Shown here piece by piece: positions 17,964-28,790 of a DNA stretch of 39,985 nt. The DNA comes from Gnetum montanum (lineage: Eukaryota > Streptophyta > Gnetopsida > Gnetales > Gnetaceae). The notes under the pieces are model-generated. The model saw nothing but the letters and a program-made list of their open reading frames with translations. It was not told the origin of the DNA and searched no databases. Numbering within the stretch: the stretch's first letter is position 1; each line of letters opens with the position of its first letter. The position numbers were made by a program, and so were the translations under genes. The DNA lies in NCBI GenBank assembly GCA_015680685.1, contig MNCI01034200.1, forward strand, positions 333,619-373,603, written 5' to 3'.

Positions 17964-18939
17964 GATCACTACTTCTCTTGGTGGATAGTTGTGGCAGGCA
18001 TTTTATCCTTCATCATTTCTACCTAGTTGATAGCTGGAACAATTTTGACAGTGTCGTTGGTATAATTGATTGTCTTTCCCCTTCAATAGAGTTTCCTGAT
18101 GAGGCATGGGAAGGGGAGTTCTTCCTTCCGCATTCATTTTCTTTAAACTACTTCTCCATATCTAGATAGATCACTTGTGGAAGGTTAATTAGGAATCTCT
18201 CACTTAGAGTGATACATGTTGAGGCAGAGACGGTAGTGATTTTTCTTGGCCTCAGTGTGGGATTGAGATGGAAGGCTGCAATCTTATAATGAATCCTCTT
18301 TGTTGGTGTGAGTGTGCCAAACTCCTTGTAGTCGACACCATAACACCATTGCACCCATTCTTTTTTGATGCTCTAATATGCCTACATTGGGATTTTAGTA
18401 AGATTTTTCCTTGTTTTGGGCAACCCAAGTGCTGCAGTAATGGCTTGCGCTGAGTAAGACATTGAGATGTCATTGATATTCACCATTGCTTCAGGTTGCC
18501 TATTGTTCTAGAATACGAATGTTTCCTTTATGTACCACTACTCAGTGGAAGTGATGATTGGCCACATGGGAGATGTCTTCAGTTGGTTTTGTACTCCTCT
18601 TGGTGCATGCTCTAGGAATGGGCCAAAATTTAATTCTTAGAGCACCAATTTTTGGACCTCCCCTGATTTAATCTGATTTAAGCAAGCCTTTGTTATGATC
18701 ATCTCAAGATTTGCTGGTTACACTAGTGCATCATTCCGATGGGAGTGTTCTATTACTACTACTACTAGTTTTGAAATCTATTTGATAGATTCCACTTCTA
18801 CCTCTTCCTTAAGAGGACCTATGGCATGGGTTGCAAGTGGTTCTTCTTAGGGGTTGTTCTTGACATCTTTCTATTCTAGGCTATTTCTCCCTTGGTTGGA
18901 ATAGTCCTACTTCCTACGTGTGCTTTCCTTTGGTGCCAT
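17964..18939 (-). pseudogene. E1 ORF3, N-terminal part
   Basis: Minus strand from ATG 18937-18939 reads MAPKESTRRK then a stop. It continues in one frame through NFGPFLEHAPRGVQNQLK, then SMSYSAQAITAALGL, WCYGVDYKEFG, RIHYKIAAFHLN and ERFLINLPQVIYLDME. These align in order with E2 ORF3 (NCRPFMEFAPEAVRDQLK, SIDFSAKAISEVLKL, RVYCREDKTYGEL, RIYFKIGTYHIF, GRVNANLSHLYLMEI). About eleven internal stops are present, most of them TAG. The acceptor-like ACCACAG is directly before the ATG and CTACTAAT lies about 22 nt upstream of it (18963-18970). The frame leads into the E2 insertion site and resumes at 7998 going down. Confidence 0.7.
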
Positions 18940-20960
18940 CTGTGGTCACACCACATTCATGGATTAGTAGATGTAATGTGAAACTTTAAAATTTTGAGTA
19001 CCTTTCCCATTAGTTAGTTAGTTACACTTTGGATAAGGTATGACCATGGCAGATTGATTATTTTATTGTTATTTTATTAGAATTGTCATCGGAGCTTGTT
19101 GACTCTTGTAATTTAGTATTTAATAGTTAATTTCTTAGTTAAACCTTTGTGGAGTTACAAAAAATTATGAAAAATTTTCTATCAAAAATGGTACATTTGT
19201 GACCCCCATGATGAAGAGCTTACCTTCAATAGCTACAGGGTCGAAGAACGGAGTGATTTGGATAAACGGTTTGTAAGTTATCGGCTTTAAAAGGTTTTGG
19301 GCTCCGAAAAATTTGAAAAACTCCTTTAGCATTTGTGAAAAAATGTAAAATTTTCAAAGTGGGGTTGCGCCTATTTATACTATTTTTGTCTTACATCAAC
19401 AATGCCCCATATATGAGGCCTTGTATACAGGTCAGCTCCATCCAAAAATTTTCAAACATCAATATCTCAAAAAATATAATGAATTTTTCAATGAAATTGG
19501 GATCTATGGAATCCTAGAAAAGCCAAGAATATGATAAAATCATGGAAGAGGATCTTAAAAGCTCAAAAATTAAAAAATTTGATGGATAATGTATTTAATG
19601 AATAAAATTTGTAAAGGAACACATGGTGTGATGCAGAAGATGGATGTACAAAAGATTTAGTTTGCAAAAATGTCGAAGGATAAGGTGCTTAAGAAACCCA
19701 ACCAAGAGATATGCAAGTGGGTCCTCCCCATAGCAGGCACAAGCCTTTTTCACCCTTGCATATCCTCAACCTAAGGAGTCCATGGGCCCTACAGGTGACT
19801 AATGGTCAATGGAAGTTAAGAGCCAAAACTTGGAAGATTTTACCTAGGAATTCAAATACATCAAACCAAAACATAGAATCACAAACATGGACACTAGTAG
19901 TGAGGTGAATTATGGTAAGCATAAATGGATGATAGAGAAGGTGGAACGGAATTCCATCTAAGGTTACAAGAAGTTCCTTATGGAGTTTATGTTTATAATG
20001 ATCGAAGAAGATCCATCCTTAGTCCAAACCAAAACGAACCTCTTTCAGTGACTTCGCATCACCATAAAACAACCACCATTCTCTTTGAGACATAAGAGTG
20101 CTCCCATAAAACAACCACCATTCCATAAAGAGAAGAAAAGAGAAGTACAAAGTGAAATAGGGCCTTAGTTAGAGGGGACCTTCAGACATGGGTGCATGTC
20201 TTTCTAGTTCCATAACCAATGCTTGTAGCTTATTTATTTGTCTAAGAGGTGTGCTTTGAATTCCCATCATGTTGTTTTTTTCTTTTGTTTGTTTTATTTA
20301 TTTTTTGGATTTTTGACTGGAAACCACACTATGCAAAGACTTTATTTGACTTCCTATTATTGGTTGGAATGGAACAGTAAGAAGTCCATAAGAAACACTC
20401 AAGCACTCAAGTAAGTAGAAGAGTACAAAGAGTACTAAGTCCCCTTGAAGTCACACCTTGTTCAAACCTTTGAATCTTTCCTAATTTTGAAAAATTATAA
20501 GGTCAAAAATTTATTAAAAGTTTCTTTAATGAAAGAGATCTCAAACTTCCAAAATAAGAAAAACCATAGAGTTTATGGATGGATGGATGATGTGGACTCA
20601 CCGCTTATTCCATAAAGAAGAAACTATGACTAAATCATTAGTACAAAAATTCAAAAGTAGAAACCAAATATTAGTAAACCAAAAACATAAAGCACAAACC
20701 ACCATTAGTAACAACTACAACACCATTGTGTCATGTTGGCAATAAAGCACTTTTATTAGCAAAAATTTGAAGATCACACTCAAACAAAGTAAAATATATA
20801 AGAAAGTGTAAAATATTCAAGAAAGATTCAAACGTACTAATGATGGTGTAAAACAAAAAATGGTGTAAAAATATGAAAAATTTTGAAAATCAAAAAGTTG
20901 TAAAATAAATAATTTGCAAAATCAAAAATGTGGAAAACAAAAACTAGTAAAACTAAGGAG
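18940..20960 (-). other. E1 spacer between integrase and ORF3
   Basis: About 2 kb with no recognisable domain. Two blocks are shared with the pol-less E2 internal region 1 (near 20200 and 20450), so the region is an ancestral part of the element, probably the intron or untranslated space ahead of ORF3. A T-rich run is near 20274-20300 and adenine-rich stretches lie at 20640-20950. Short open frames (19335-19517, 19711-19908) look fortuitous. Confidence 0.5.
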
Positions 20961-22260
20961 CCATGTGGATTATTTAGCATGGATTACCATCTCCCCCATG
21001 ACTGAGTTAAAAGGAGGAGATCCGAAAAATTGAGCATGGTTGTCCATCCATTGAGGTATTTGTTGCACTAGCTTGCTTTGGCTTATGAAAAAGCTTCACT
21101 TGTTGGTTGTTGACCAACTACTTTTTATTTGGGCTCTTGGGTTTGTATATGATCATGGCCCTAGAAGGAAAGGTTTTGTTAATTATGTAAGGTCCTTGCC
21201 ACAACATTTGGGATTTTGCTTTTTGAGGTACATGTCTAGGATTCTAGTAAAGAACCTTATCTCTTGGTTGAAATTTAACTTTCCATATGCTTCGATCATG
21301 TTGTTGTTTATTGAATTCCTTGTGCACTTTATTCAAAGATAGGGCCACCAATCGATTTTTGTCTAGCATGTTGAGGTTGATTAGTTCTTCTTTTTGGGCT
21401 AGACTTAAGTCAAGATTTAGGTCATAGGCTGTTGAGAGTGTACGGAGCTTGAATTGAATTGGAAGTATTAGAATTTTTCCATACACTAACTTATAGGGAG
21501 AGTAGCTACTAGAAAGTTTCCATGTTGAGGGGTAGGCCCAAAGGGCATCATTGAGTTTTGTGCTCCAATCTCTCTTATATTTGCTTATGGTTCTTGTTAA
21601 AATATTTATGATCTCTTAGTTAGTTACCTTTGCTTGATCATTGGCTTGGAGGTGATAGAGTGTTGTTAATTTATGTTCAACCCCCCAAGCGTTGCATCAA
21701 ATTTCTAAAAGTAGCACTTGTAAAATGAGTTTCATTGTTAGAAATCAGTGCATGTGGCACCCCAAACCTGTTTACAACATTTTATTGTACAAATCTAGTA
21801 GTAGTGGATGATGTACAATTGGTGATGACTATTGGTTCTGCCCATTTGGTGTAGTAGTTGACTGCTACAATGATATATGCCTTTTCATTGGGCATGGATG
21901 TGATGGACCCATGAAGTCTATGCCCCATATGTCAAAGGGCTCTAGTGGTTGAATCCACTGTTGAGGATCCTTCATTCGAGCGATCATCCCATCATCTCTT
22001 TGACAATGCCCACAAGATCGAACAAATTAGTGGGCGTCCTTGAAGATTGTAGGCCAATAGTATCTTGCCATCAAGATTTTTATGGTCGTGCATCTCCTTG
22101 CATAGTGGCCTCTGCAAGGGCCTTCATGAGCATCTTAGAGAACACACAATTGATCCACATTAGGGACACACCAACGAACTAGGTCATCAGTGCAGACCTT
22201 GTAAAGGTGTCCATTGATTTCCATGAAGTACTTTGCCTGATGAAGAAACTAGTGTTTCTT
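20961..22260 (-). pseudogene. E1 pol: integrase domain (degenerate)
   Basis: On the minus strand a zinc-binding N-terminus is recognisable at about 22000-22150 (AHEGPCRGHYARR...SCGHCQR, HHCC type). The core begins FDIWGIDFMGP near 21905-21940. A frameshift follows, near 21910. After it the frame reads VAVNYYTKWAEPIV and then GVPHALISNNETHF at about 21745, where the family has SDNGTHF, so the second catalytic Asp is Asn. The C-terminal part (21486-21244, YGKILILPIQF through FQPRDKVLY) and the LWQGPYII segment at about 21170-21190 complete the domain. Integrase would insert the cDNA with a 5-bp staggered cut, consistent with the ACTTG duplication. This copy is inactive. Confidence 0.75.
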
Positions 22261-22399
22261 CTTAAAGTCCAAATCTTGTGGCATCTCCTGAGTGAGAAAG
22301 TAAGTGAGGATGTCATCATACCATTTTGGTTTAGCAGACACTTGGTCATTTATTGCTCTTGTAAAGAGGAGTTCATCTGAAAATTGATTAGACTATGAA

Positions 22400-22950
22400 C
22401 TTTCCTCCTCTTTATTATCCCATCTTAATTGAGAGAGGTGGTCAACAACCACATTCTCAGTTCCTTTCTGATCTACCATTGTGAGATAGAATTCCTGCAA
22501 GATCATGAGCCATCATATGATACTGGGGCTCATCATTGGCTTGTTCATTAGAAAGCAGATGACATTGTGGTCTGTATGCATAAATACTTTATAACCAAGC
22601 ACATAGTTCCTGAGCTTTTCAAGAGCATACACCACTACCATTAATTCTTTCTTCGTTGTGGTGTAATTCAACTATGCACCCACAATACTTCGACTTATGC
22701 AATGAATGTAATATGGAAATTTTTTATCGTCCAATTGGGTAAGCATAGCTTCCAATGCATAATTAGATGCATATATCATTATGTAAAATGGTCTAGACTA
22801 GTTTGGTGCTTGTAGAATTGGAGTTTCTATGAATTTCTCCTTTAGTAGTTGAAATGCATATTTGCACTCCTTGGTTCAAACAAATGGAGCATCTTTCTTT
22901 GTAAGCTCAACTAATGGCTTTGTAATCCTAGAGAAATTCTCTATGAATCA
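22400..22950 (-). pseudogene. E1 pol: RNase H domain (degenerate)
   Basis: Minus strand shows FYIMIYASNYALEAMLTQL at 22740-22800, where the first catalytic Asp of DASDY is Tyr and the second position is Asn. YTTTKKELMVVVYALEKLRN and VFMHTDHN follow (about 22560-22680); the latter keeps its Asp. RNase H removes the RNA strand during reverse transcription. The domain sits between RT and integrase as in all Ty3/gypsy elements. Confidence 0.75.
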
Positions 22951-23720
22951 CTGGTAGTAGCTAGTGTGTCCAAGGAATGATTGGACATCTTTAACTATCT
23001 CTAGTTGGCATGTGATTCCTTGGATGACCCTTATCTTTTCAAGGTTTACCTCAATCCTTGCCTAAGTAATTTTGTGCCCTAGTACTATGCCTTCTTAGAC
23101 CATTAAATGACTTTTCTACCAGTTGAGCTTAAGGTTTGTTTCGATAAATCTTTTTAGTACCTACTCAAGGCAATCCAAGGCTTGCTTAAATGTAGTCCAA
23201 TAGGTAGAGAAGTCATCTATGAAGACTTTTACCCTACTACCAATTTGCTATTGAAAAATACTAAGGACCAGGCATTGAAATGTTGTAGGGGTATTGCATA
23301 GACCAAACAACATCTTACAATATGCAAAAGTTCCCCATGAACTTGTGAATGTTGTCTTGACCTGATCTTCTGGCACAATTTGGATTTGGTTATAGCCACT
23401 ATAACCATCTAAGAAACTATAATAGCAATACTCGGAAATAGTGTCCAACACTTAATCCACAAATGACAATGGAAAATGATCTTTAAATGTTGCCATGTTC
23501 AATAGCCTGAAGTCAATGTAGACCCACCACTTGCCATATTTCTTTGGCACAATTATGAGTGGGCTAATCCACTTACTATCCACGATGGGATAGATGAACC
23601 CCACTTTGAAAAGTTGTTCTATTTCCTCCTTGATGATTTGCTTCAGTTGCGGTTTAGTTGCCTTTGTGGCTACCTTCTTGGCTTTATGGCTAGACTAGTG
23701 TAGATGAAATGTTGGCATAT
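22951..23720 (-). pseudogene. E1 pol: reverse transcriptase domain (degenerate)
   Basis: Minus strand reads, in order, QIIKEEIEQLFKVGFIYPI, SPLIIVPKKYGKWWVYIDFR (about 23520-23660), HFPLSFVD then a stop, YSFLDGYSGYNQI (about 23385-23425), WGTFAYCKMLFGLCNTPTTF and the catalytic FIDDF (23209-23223). After that come LKLNW, a stop and SHLMV, then GIVLGHKI and VQSFLGHTSYY. The catalytic Asp pair is intact. FLDGYSGYNQ is characteristic of Athila/Tat elements. Stops at positions such as FVD*VLDT show decay, mostly single-base changes. Confidence 0.85.
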
Positions 23721-24297
23721 TTTTGAATCGATTCCTATAAGTTTGGGATATGACTAAGAAAATACTATTGGTCACTTGTTGACAACTTGCAACAACTTGT
23801 CTTTTTGTTCTAGAGCAGGATTTGCATTGATTATGACTAGCTTACCATTATTTAAAAATGCATACTCCATTCCAGCTGGTAATGTTTTTAACTTTAGGAG
23901 CTCATGCTTGAAATTATCAGGGATTTCCAACTCTCCCAAATATGTATCATCATCTTCATTGTCGGAGAGTTGGTGATGAACTCGCTCAAGTTCATCCATG
24001 CTTTCGACATAAGCACATGTTAGGTGCTCGGTTCCATGCACAATGTGCTGCTGTTAGAGTTAGTTCTCAGCCACTAGGTGCCCTCCTGTTTTGTGGTTGT
24101 TATGTACAAGCACCTTTGGATATCTGTTTCATGTGCACACTAATTGTATGCTTGAATGAATGTACTCTTAATGGACTAGATTTTTTGCACGTAATTGCAC
24201 CTGTTATCATCATACCGATGCATGGAACACGCTTCTACTGTAAATGTTCAAATTCATTTTCCTTGGAGATTTCCAAGGAGAGGTCCCTGATGCCCAT

Positions 24298-24620
24298 TCA
24301 CACATCAACCGTGCTTGACCATGCCCTTCCCATAATGATGGGGAAGTCACCTTTGCAATTTTCTACCTTGATCACTAGAAAATCAATAGGATAGGACCAC
24401 TCACTAACTATGGTCACAATGTCCTCCACTAGTCCCAAAGGGATAGTGATTGATTGATATGCCAATTCCAAAAAAATGTTGCTCTTCTTGAGAGGCGGTA
24501 GGTTCCAGGCCTTGTACATGTTATGGAAGATGAGATTGACACTAGAAATAGAATCAAGAAGAGCCTTGCATGGCTCATGTTTAGTAATCTACAAGTAAAT
24601 AAGAGGACTTCCTGGGTTAG
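24298..24620 (-). pseudogene. E1 pol: aspartic protease domain (degenerate)
   Basis: Minus strand shows ALLDSISSVNLIFHNMYK, with the catalytic Asp codon at 24553-24555. The family motif is D-S/T-G; here the Gly is Ile. The downstream frame has SITIPLGLVEDI, YPIDFLVIKV and the ILG-like PIIMGRAW, the expected flap and C-terminal motifs of plant Ty3/gypsy proteases. It would process Gag-Pol. The Gly substitution probably abolishes activity. Confidence 0.75.
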
Positions 24621-25350
24621 ATCTTTTCATGGAAAGATTGCCAACTTTGATCCAATTGGAAATAGCATGAGTTAGCATTACAGTGCAGATCTGAGGTGGC
24701 ACTTGGTTTGAAGGGTACTTGAATGTATTTGATGCAGAGGATGAGGGTGTTGGAGATATAGGGTAACTAGTCGAATTAGGTTGTGAGGGTTTTAGAGGAC
24801 TGTTGGGTTGAAAAAATGATCGTTTCTTCAATCTATTGTCCAAACCACTTGGTTAGGAGGTCAATTGTGAATGTACAACCCTCGTAGCATTTCGTTGCTA
24901 CGACTGTGGAGGAATTTTACCCTGCATGGATGGAATAGGTTATAATTGGGTTGAGGGCAAAGGGATGTGTGCAGAAAGATGTGAAAAGTGGTATGGATAT
25001 GGGTTCTTCTTTTGAGTAGATGGTGAATGAATTTGATGGTACTCTGGAGGGTAATATTGATGTTGAAATGAGGTGTGGCTTACAAAACTTCTTGGAAAGG
25101 TTGTTGAACATAGTACTCATATGGATCTGGTTGCCTGTAAGGGTACTACTGCCTTGGTGGTGGCATTCTCCATGACTATGGTTGGTGCCACTATTGATAT
25201 TGTTCATATGATTGTGGCAGAGCTCCACTTTGATAATAAGCCTATTATTGTTGGTGGAACTACCTTGGATTACCTTGAGGATAAGTCAATCGTCTGGGTA
25301 CTTGCCTTCATGCTAGTTGAGGATTCAACGTATACACCCTAGACTCTTGT
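24621..25350 (-). other. E1 region between protease and gag
   Basis: Pro/Ser/Thr-rich minus-strand frames (for example 24843-24589, with KPSQPNSTSYPISPTPSSSA) resemble the low-complexity Gag tail of E2. No zinc knuckle was confidently identified. It is most likely the Gag C-terminus and Gag-Pro linker. Confidence 0.45.
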
Positions 25351-27300
25351 AAGTGTGACATCACAAGGCAACATCCCTTAGAATGTTCATATTGACAAAT
25401 TTCACAACCAACATCATTGTTAGAGTCTGTCTCCACAACTTCTTCTACTATAGTAACTTTTCCCTTACCTCTTTGGTAGGCACATTCAGCTTCTTTCTGC
25501 CTTCTATGGTTATGATCATTATTTTACTCTTTGGATTCTCCAAAAATCTTCATAGAAGTTTGGAATTTTTCATCCAAAGAGTCCCATAATTTGTCAACCT
25601 TTGTTGAAATATCAGAAATAGATTTTTGGATGGGCAAGGTTTTCTTGTTCACCACTTCATTGAGTAGTGACTTCTCCTTGTCACAAAATCAGACCTCTCT
25701 TTTTTTGATGGAAGGGTCCCTATTATATTCTTCTACACTTTCTCATTTTCACAACTCCCTTTCTTCTTTTGCAACCTATTTTATCAACCTTGGTATCTAA
25801 TGAGCTCTTAATTAAGATAATCTCCCCTAGACAGAAACCCTAAGAGTTCTTCTGGTTTTTGCTCTGAGCCCATCTATGATGTGGTGGAGTTGTTCCCTTT
25901 AAGAATGAACATGGCCAAGGAATTCATATAAAAGAGAATAATATCTACCCATGGTGGCATCCAAGGGTTCATGTTTTCCTTATTTCCAGCCTTGGATTTG
26001 CCTTCTCAAATTAGACACTCTAGAGTACGTCTGGTATTTATTATTGAATATCTCAAGCATTGTACTTCATCGGTAGATAAATTTCGACTTCAAGGACCGA
26101 CACTAGCTTTCAGCTTCTTTAATGAGTGTCTTGGGAAATAGCTTAAGTTTTTGCCAATCATTTTCAATGTTCTATTAGGCACAGGCATCATGGAAAGCTT
26201 GTAGATGTATTTGTAGATCAGAGTTATATCCCCCCTTAAATCTTGGGATATTGTTCATGTCTAAGTGCTTAATTTAACTATCCTTCACATGCCTAGTTGG
26301 GATCTTAACTGCCTCTTTGAGTTGCTCATAAAGGCTCATCATCATCATACTTTTGTTGTCACCAATGATGTCCTCTATTACCCCTTTGATTATTGTGGGC
26401 ATGAGAATTAATATTATTGCCTTGCTATTCACCTTCATCACGGTTGTTCCTTCTGCGGCATATTTTAGAATCAAAAGAGGAAGAAGAAGTAGATGCAGAT
26501 GAAGAGGGGGAAGAGGGAGGAGAATTGCCTTCACCATGAAATCTACCAACTTCCCCTTGGGTATCATGACCACGTTCATTATTTTTTGTATCATCTTAAT
26601 GCTTGTTCTAGCCCTTGCCTTGACTGTCCTCTTTTCTTGAACCTGAATTGTGGATTGTAGATTGTAGATTCAAGGTCACACCCTCATCACTAGTAACAAA
26701 GGGTAGAGAATCTTCATGCTGAGAGCCCTCAAAAGCAAGGTTCTTGTTGTCATCTTGGTTTAGTAGGAACAAGCGATTAGTGAACTGTTTCCCCTTAANC
26801 AAGGTTCTTGTTGTCATCTTGGTTTAGTAGGAACAAGCGATTAGTGAACTGTTTCCCCTTAACATCCTCATGATGCCTCTCTTGATGTCGATCTCACCTG
26901 CGTAGTGTTTCAGTGGGACGATAGTTCTAGTAGTCATAGTCTTACACAACATATTCTTCTTGAAGATCTTGAATTCTTAACTTCTTAAGAGTTTGAAGCA
27001 GCATCACGGGCATAGATCAATTGGGAAGCATTACAACGTTGCCCTCCATATCACGCCATCACAATTGCTCATCCTGATGTAGGATGAAGGTGAAGTTCAA
27101 CACATACTCATATGGATGAGTATATATCACTTTGCATCCTTGTGGGATCGATGATTTTGTATCATTTCACCTCTGAGAAGAAGACATTGCAAACAATAAA
27201 ATATCAGTGTGCTCTTGTAATTATGTTATTTGGGAATGATGTTGACCTTGAGGTTCGTCCAAAGATATTAATAATATCCAGTAAACCTACATAGTGCACG
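25351..27300 (-). pseudogene. E1 gag (degenerate)
   Basis: Minus strand near 26160-26280 reads HLDMNNIPRFKGGYNSDLQ then HLQAFHDACA, ending in two consecutive stops. LFPKTLIKE, NKYQTYSRVSNLRRQIQGWK and GRYYSLLYEFLGH follow down to about 25850. This is the same Gag core as E2 (LGGYD, HLQAFHDAC, LGHGFS). The N-terminal part (26300-27300) has only fragmentary frames. A single N at 26799 sits between two perfect copies of 63 bp. This disturbs any frame there and is probably an assembly artefact rather than mutation. Confidence 0.7.
26736..26862. other. contig join: 63-bp perfect duplication around a single N
   Basis: Positions 26736-26798 and 26800-26862 are identical (both start CAAGGTTCTTGTTGTCATCT and end CCCCTTAA), separated only by N at 26799. 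In a region where all other repeats are diverged, a perfect repeat centred on an N is best read as two overlapping contig ends joined without merging. Confidence 0.85.
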
Positions 27301-27314
27301 TTTCAACAAACAAA

Positions 27315-27334
27315 GTCCCTGGCAACGATGCTAA
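27315..27334 (-). other. primer binding site of E1
   Basis: Directly inside the 5' LTR the minus strand reads TTAGCATCGTTGCCAGGGAC, closely matching the E2 site and the TGGCGCCGTTGCCGGGG class of plant Ty3/gypsy elements. Confidence 0.75.
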
Positions 27335-28280
27335 TGATGAGTGATGAAGGTACCCCTACATCCAACCATACAAATCACAAAGCGTTGACGCATAATTCGG
27401 TCAAATTCCATGGACTCTCTAGTTTTCAATGCACTAGTCTTCTAGGAAGTGAATCTTGCCCTAAGGTCATTCATTGTCTTCTCAATTACGCTTGTGAAGT
27501 ATAAAGATATGGTTAAGTGTAATTGAGGCATATGATTTTTGTTCTTTTATGTTTTGTGTTCTTTGGTGCTTGAAGAGAGAGATAAAGTAATTTAATGACT
27601 AATTCAACCTAACTGACTAACTAGTCTTTAGCTAATCCTAACATAAGCATTCAATCCCACTTTTTGTACATGTCTTGAACCCACATATCCACTGTTGGGT
27701 TACCAAGCGCTACGCTACTGGGTGCATCAAGCAATAATGCTGCTGGGATTACCAAGCAAATATGTGTTTACACTCGAAGTGGTCATACTCATGTACTTAA
27801 ATCTATTTAGCTTAATTGATTAAAATATAATTTAGCTTAATTGATTAAATATTTAATAAAAATAATGAATGCATAAATAAAACATTTAAGCTATCTAGAA
27901 TGTTGCAAGGTTTATCAAGAAGCTTGTCTTTATTTTCACACACTAGTGTGGTTAAGGTATAATAGTGCTCGAATAAAGATCTATACACTCAATGACTCCT
28001 GTTGTGGGCACTTGGGAAAAATATTCTAATTTTTAAATAGACAAACTGCAAGAGCTTTACTACTACTATGAATCTGATGCTCATAAACATGGTTGGGAAC
28101 TCGTATTTATAGTTTTTACTCTAAGGTTGTGTTGATGGGGCCTTGTCAACGTAGCAAATGCTACATTGATGCAGCCCTGTCGACAGGGCAACACCATGGA
28201 AATGGGGCCTTGTCGATGGGGGTCTGTTAATGAGGCTACGTCAACGAGGGCCCGTTGACACGACACATTAATGCTCATCA
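27335..28280 (-). repeat. 5' LTR of E1 (946 bp)
   Basis: Plus-strand ends are TGATGAG and CTCATCA. The minus-strand TATA box TATAAATA is at 28104-28111. U3 hexamers of GTYRAC type start at 28131, 28145, 28165, 28179, 28212, 28226, 28240, 28254 and 28267, two more than in the 3' LTR. It is collinear with 4983-5884 apart from these array differences and small indels. Confidence 0.9.
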
Positions 28281-28285
28281 ACTTG
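28281..28285. repeat. target site duplication of E1 (ACTTG, right)
   Basis: Perfect repeat of 4978-4982 abutting the E1 terminus. Confidence 0.9.
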
Positions 28286-28790
28286 TATCTAGTCTAAGAA
28301 AGATTCTTATTGTAAATATTTAAATTCCTATGTTAAAACAGAAATGTTTCATGTAGAAATGTTAACTAATTTATCATATTTTATCAAATGAAAAGATGCT
28401 TTACCTAGAGTAGATCTTTCCACCAAAGTTTATATTGCCACTCAAGAAAAAGAATGGTTTCAAGAAGAAAAAAAATTTGTTTCAAAATAGGATATTCAAA
28501 AAAAATCAACTCTAATAAAAAAATGAATTCTACTTATATTTACTCTAATAAATATTCTTATCATAAATATTCAAATTTCTTTGTTGCTCAAACAGACATG
28601 TTTTGTGTAAAAATATTAGTTAATTTATCATGTTTTATCATATAAAAAATGCTTGACCTAAAGTAGATATTTTCATGAAAGTTTATAATGCTACTCAAAA
28701 GAGGAGAAATTTTGTTTTAAAATGAAATATTCAAGAGGAATAGATTCTCGTAAAAAAAGAAATTGTACTTATTTGGGGTTTAGGAAAGAT
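28286..28790. repeat. 253-bp tandem repeat, remainder of copy 1, copy 2 and decayed copy 3
   Basis: Copy 1 resumes at 28286 and ends at 28408. Copy 2 spans 28409-28661 and copy 3 starts at 28662, fading after about 28790-28850. Shared words include AGTAGATCTTT, TTCAAAATAGGA, AATTCTACTT and AATTTATCATGTTTTATCA. The unit is AT-rich, and 253 is not a multiple of three, so a coding repeat is unlikely. Copies differ at about one base in five. Confidence 0.75.

Larger units (their letters stand above)
4983..28280 (-). mobile_element. E1: Athila/Tat-like Ty3/gypsy LTR retrotransposon, split by nested E2
   Basis: A complete insertion of 23,298 bp, about 13.3 kb once nested E2 is removed. The order on the minus strand is 5' LTR (27335-28280), primer site, gag, protease, RT, RNase H, integrase, long spacer, ORF3, polypurine tract and 3' LTR (4983-5884). 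Both outer edges have TGATGAG/CTCATCA termini and perfect ACTTG target duplications. RT motif FLDGYSGYNQI, integrase motif WGIDFMGP, an extra ORF after pol and a TTGCCAGGGA-type primer site together point to the Athila/Tat group. By eye the two LTRs differ at roughly 10-20 percent of positions, mostly transitions, so the insertion is old. Coding regions carry many stops, at least one frameshift (near 21910) and lost catalytic residues. It is not autonomous now. Confidence 0.85.

Noticed and set aside
4853-28790. 253-bp repeat as a coding repeat of the neighbouring LINE
   Set aside because: The period is not a multiple of three and all frames are broken. A non-coding tandem repeat fits better.
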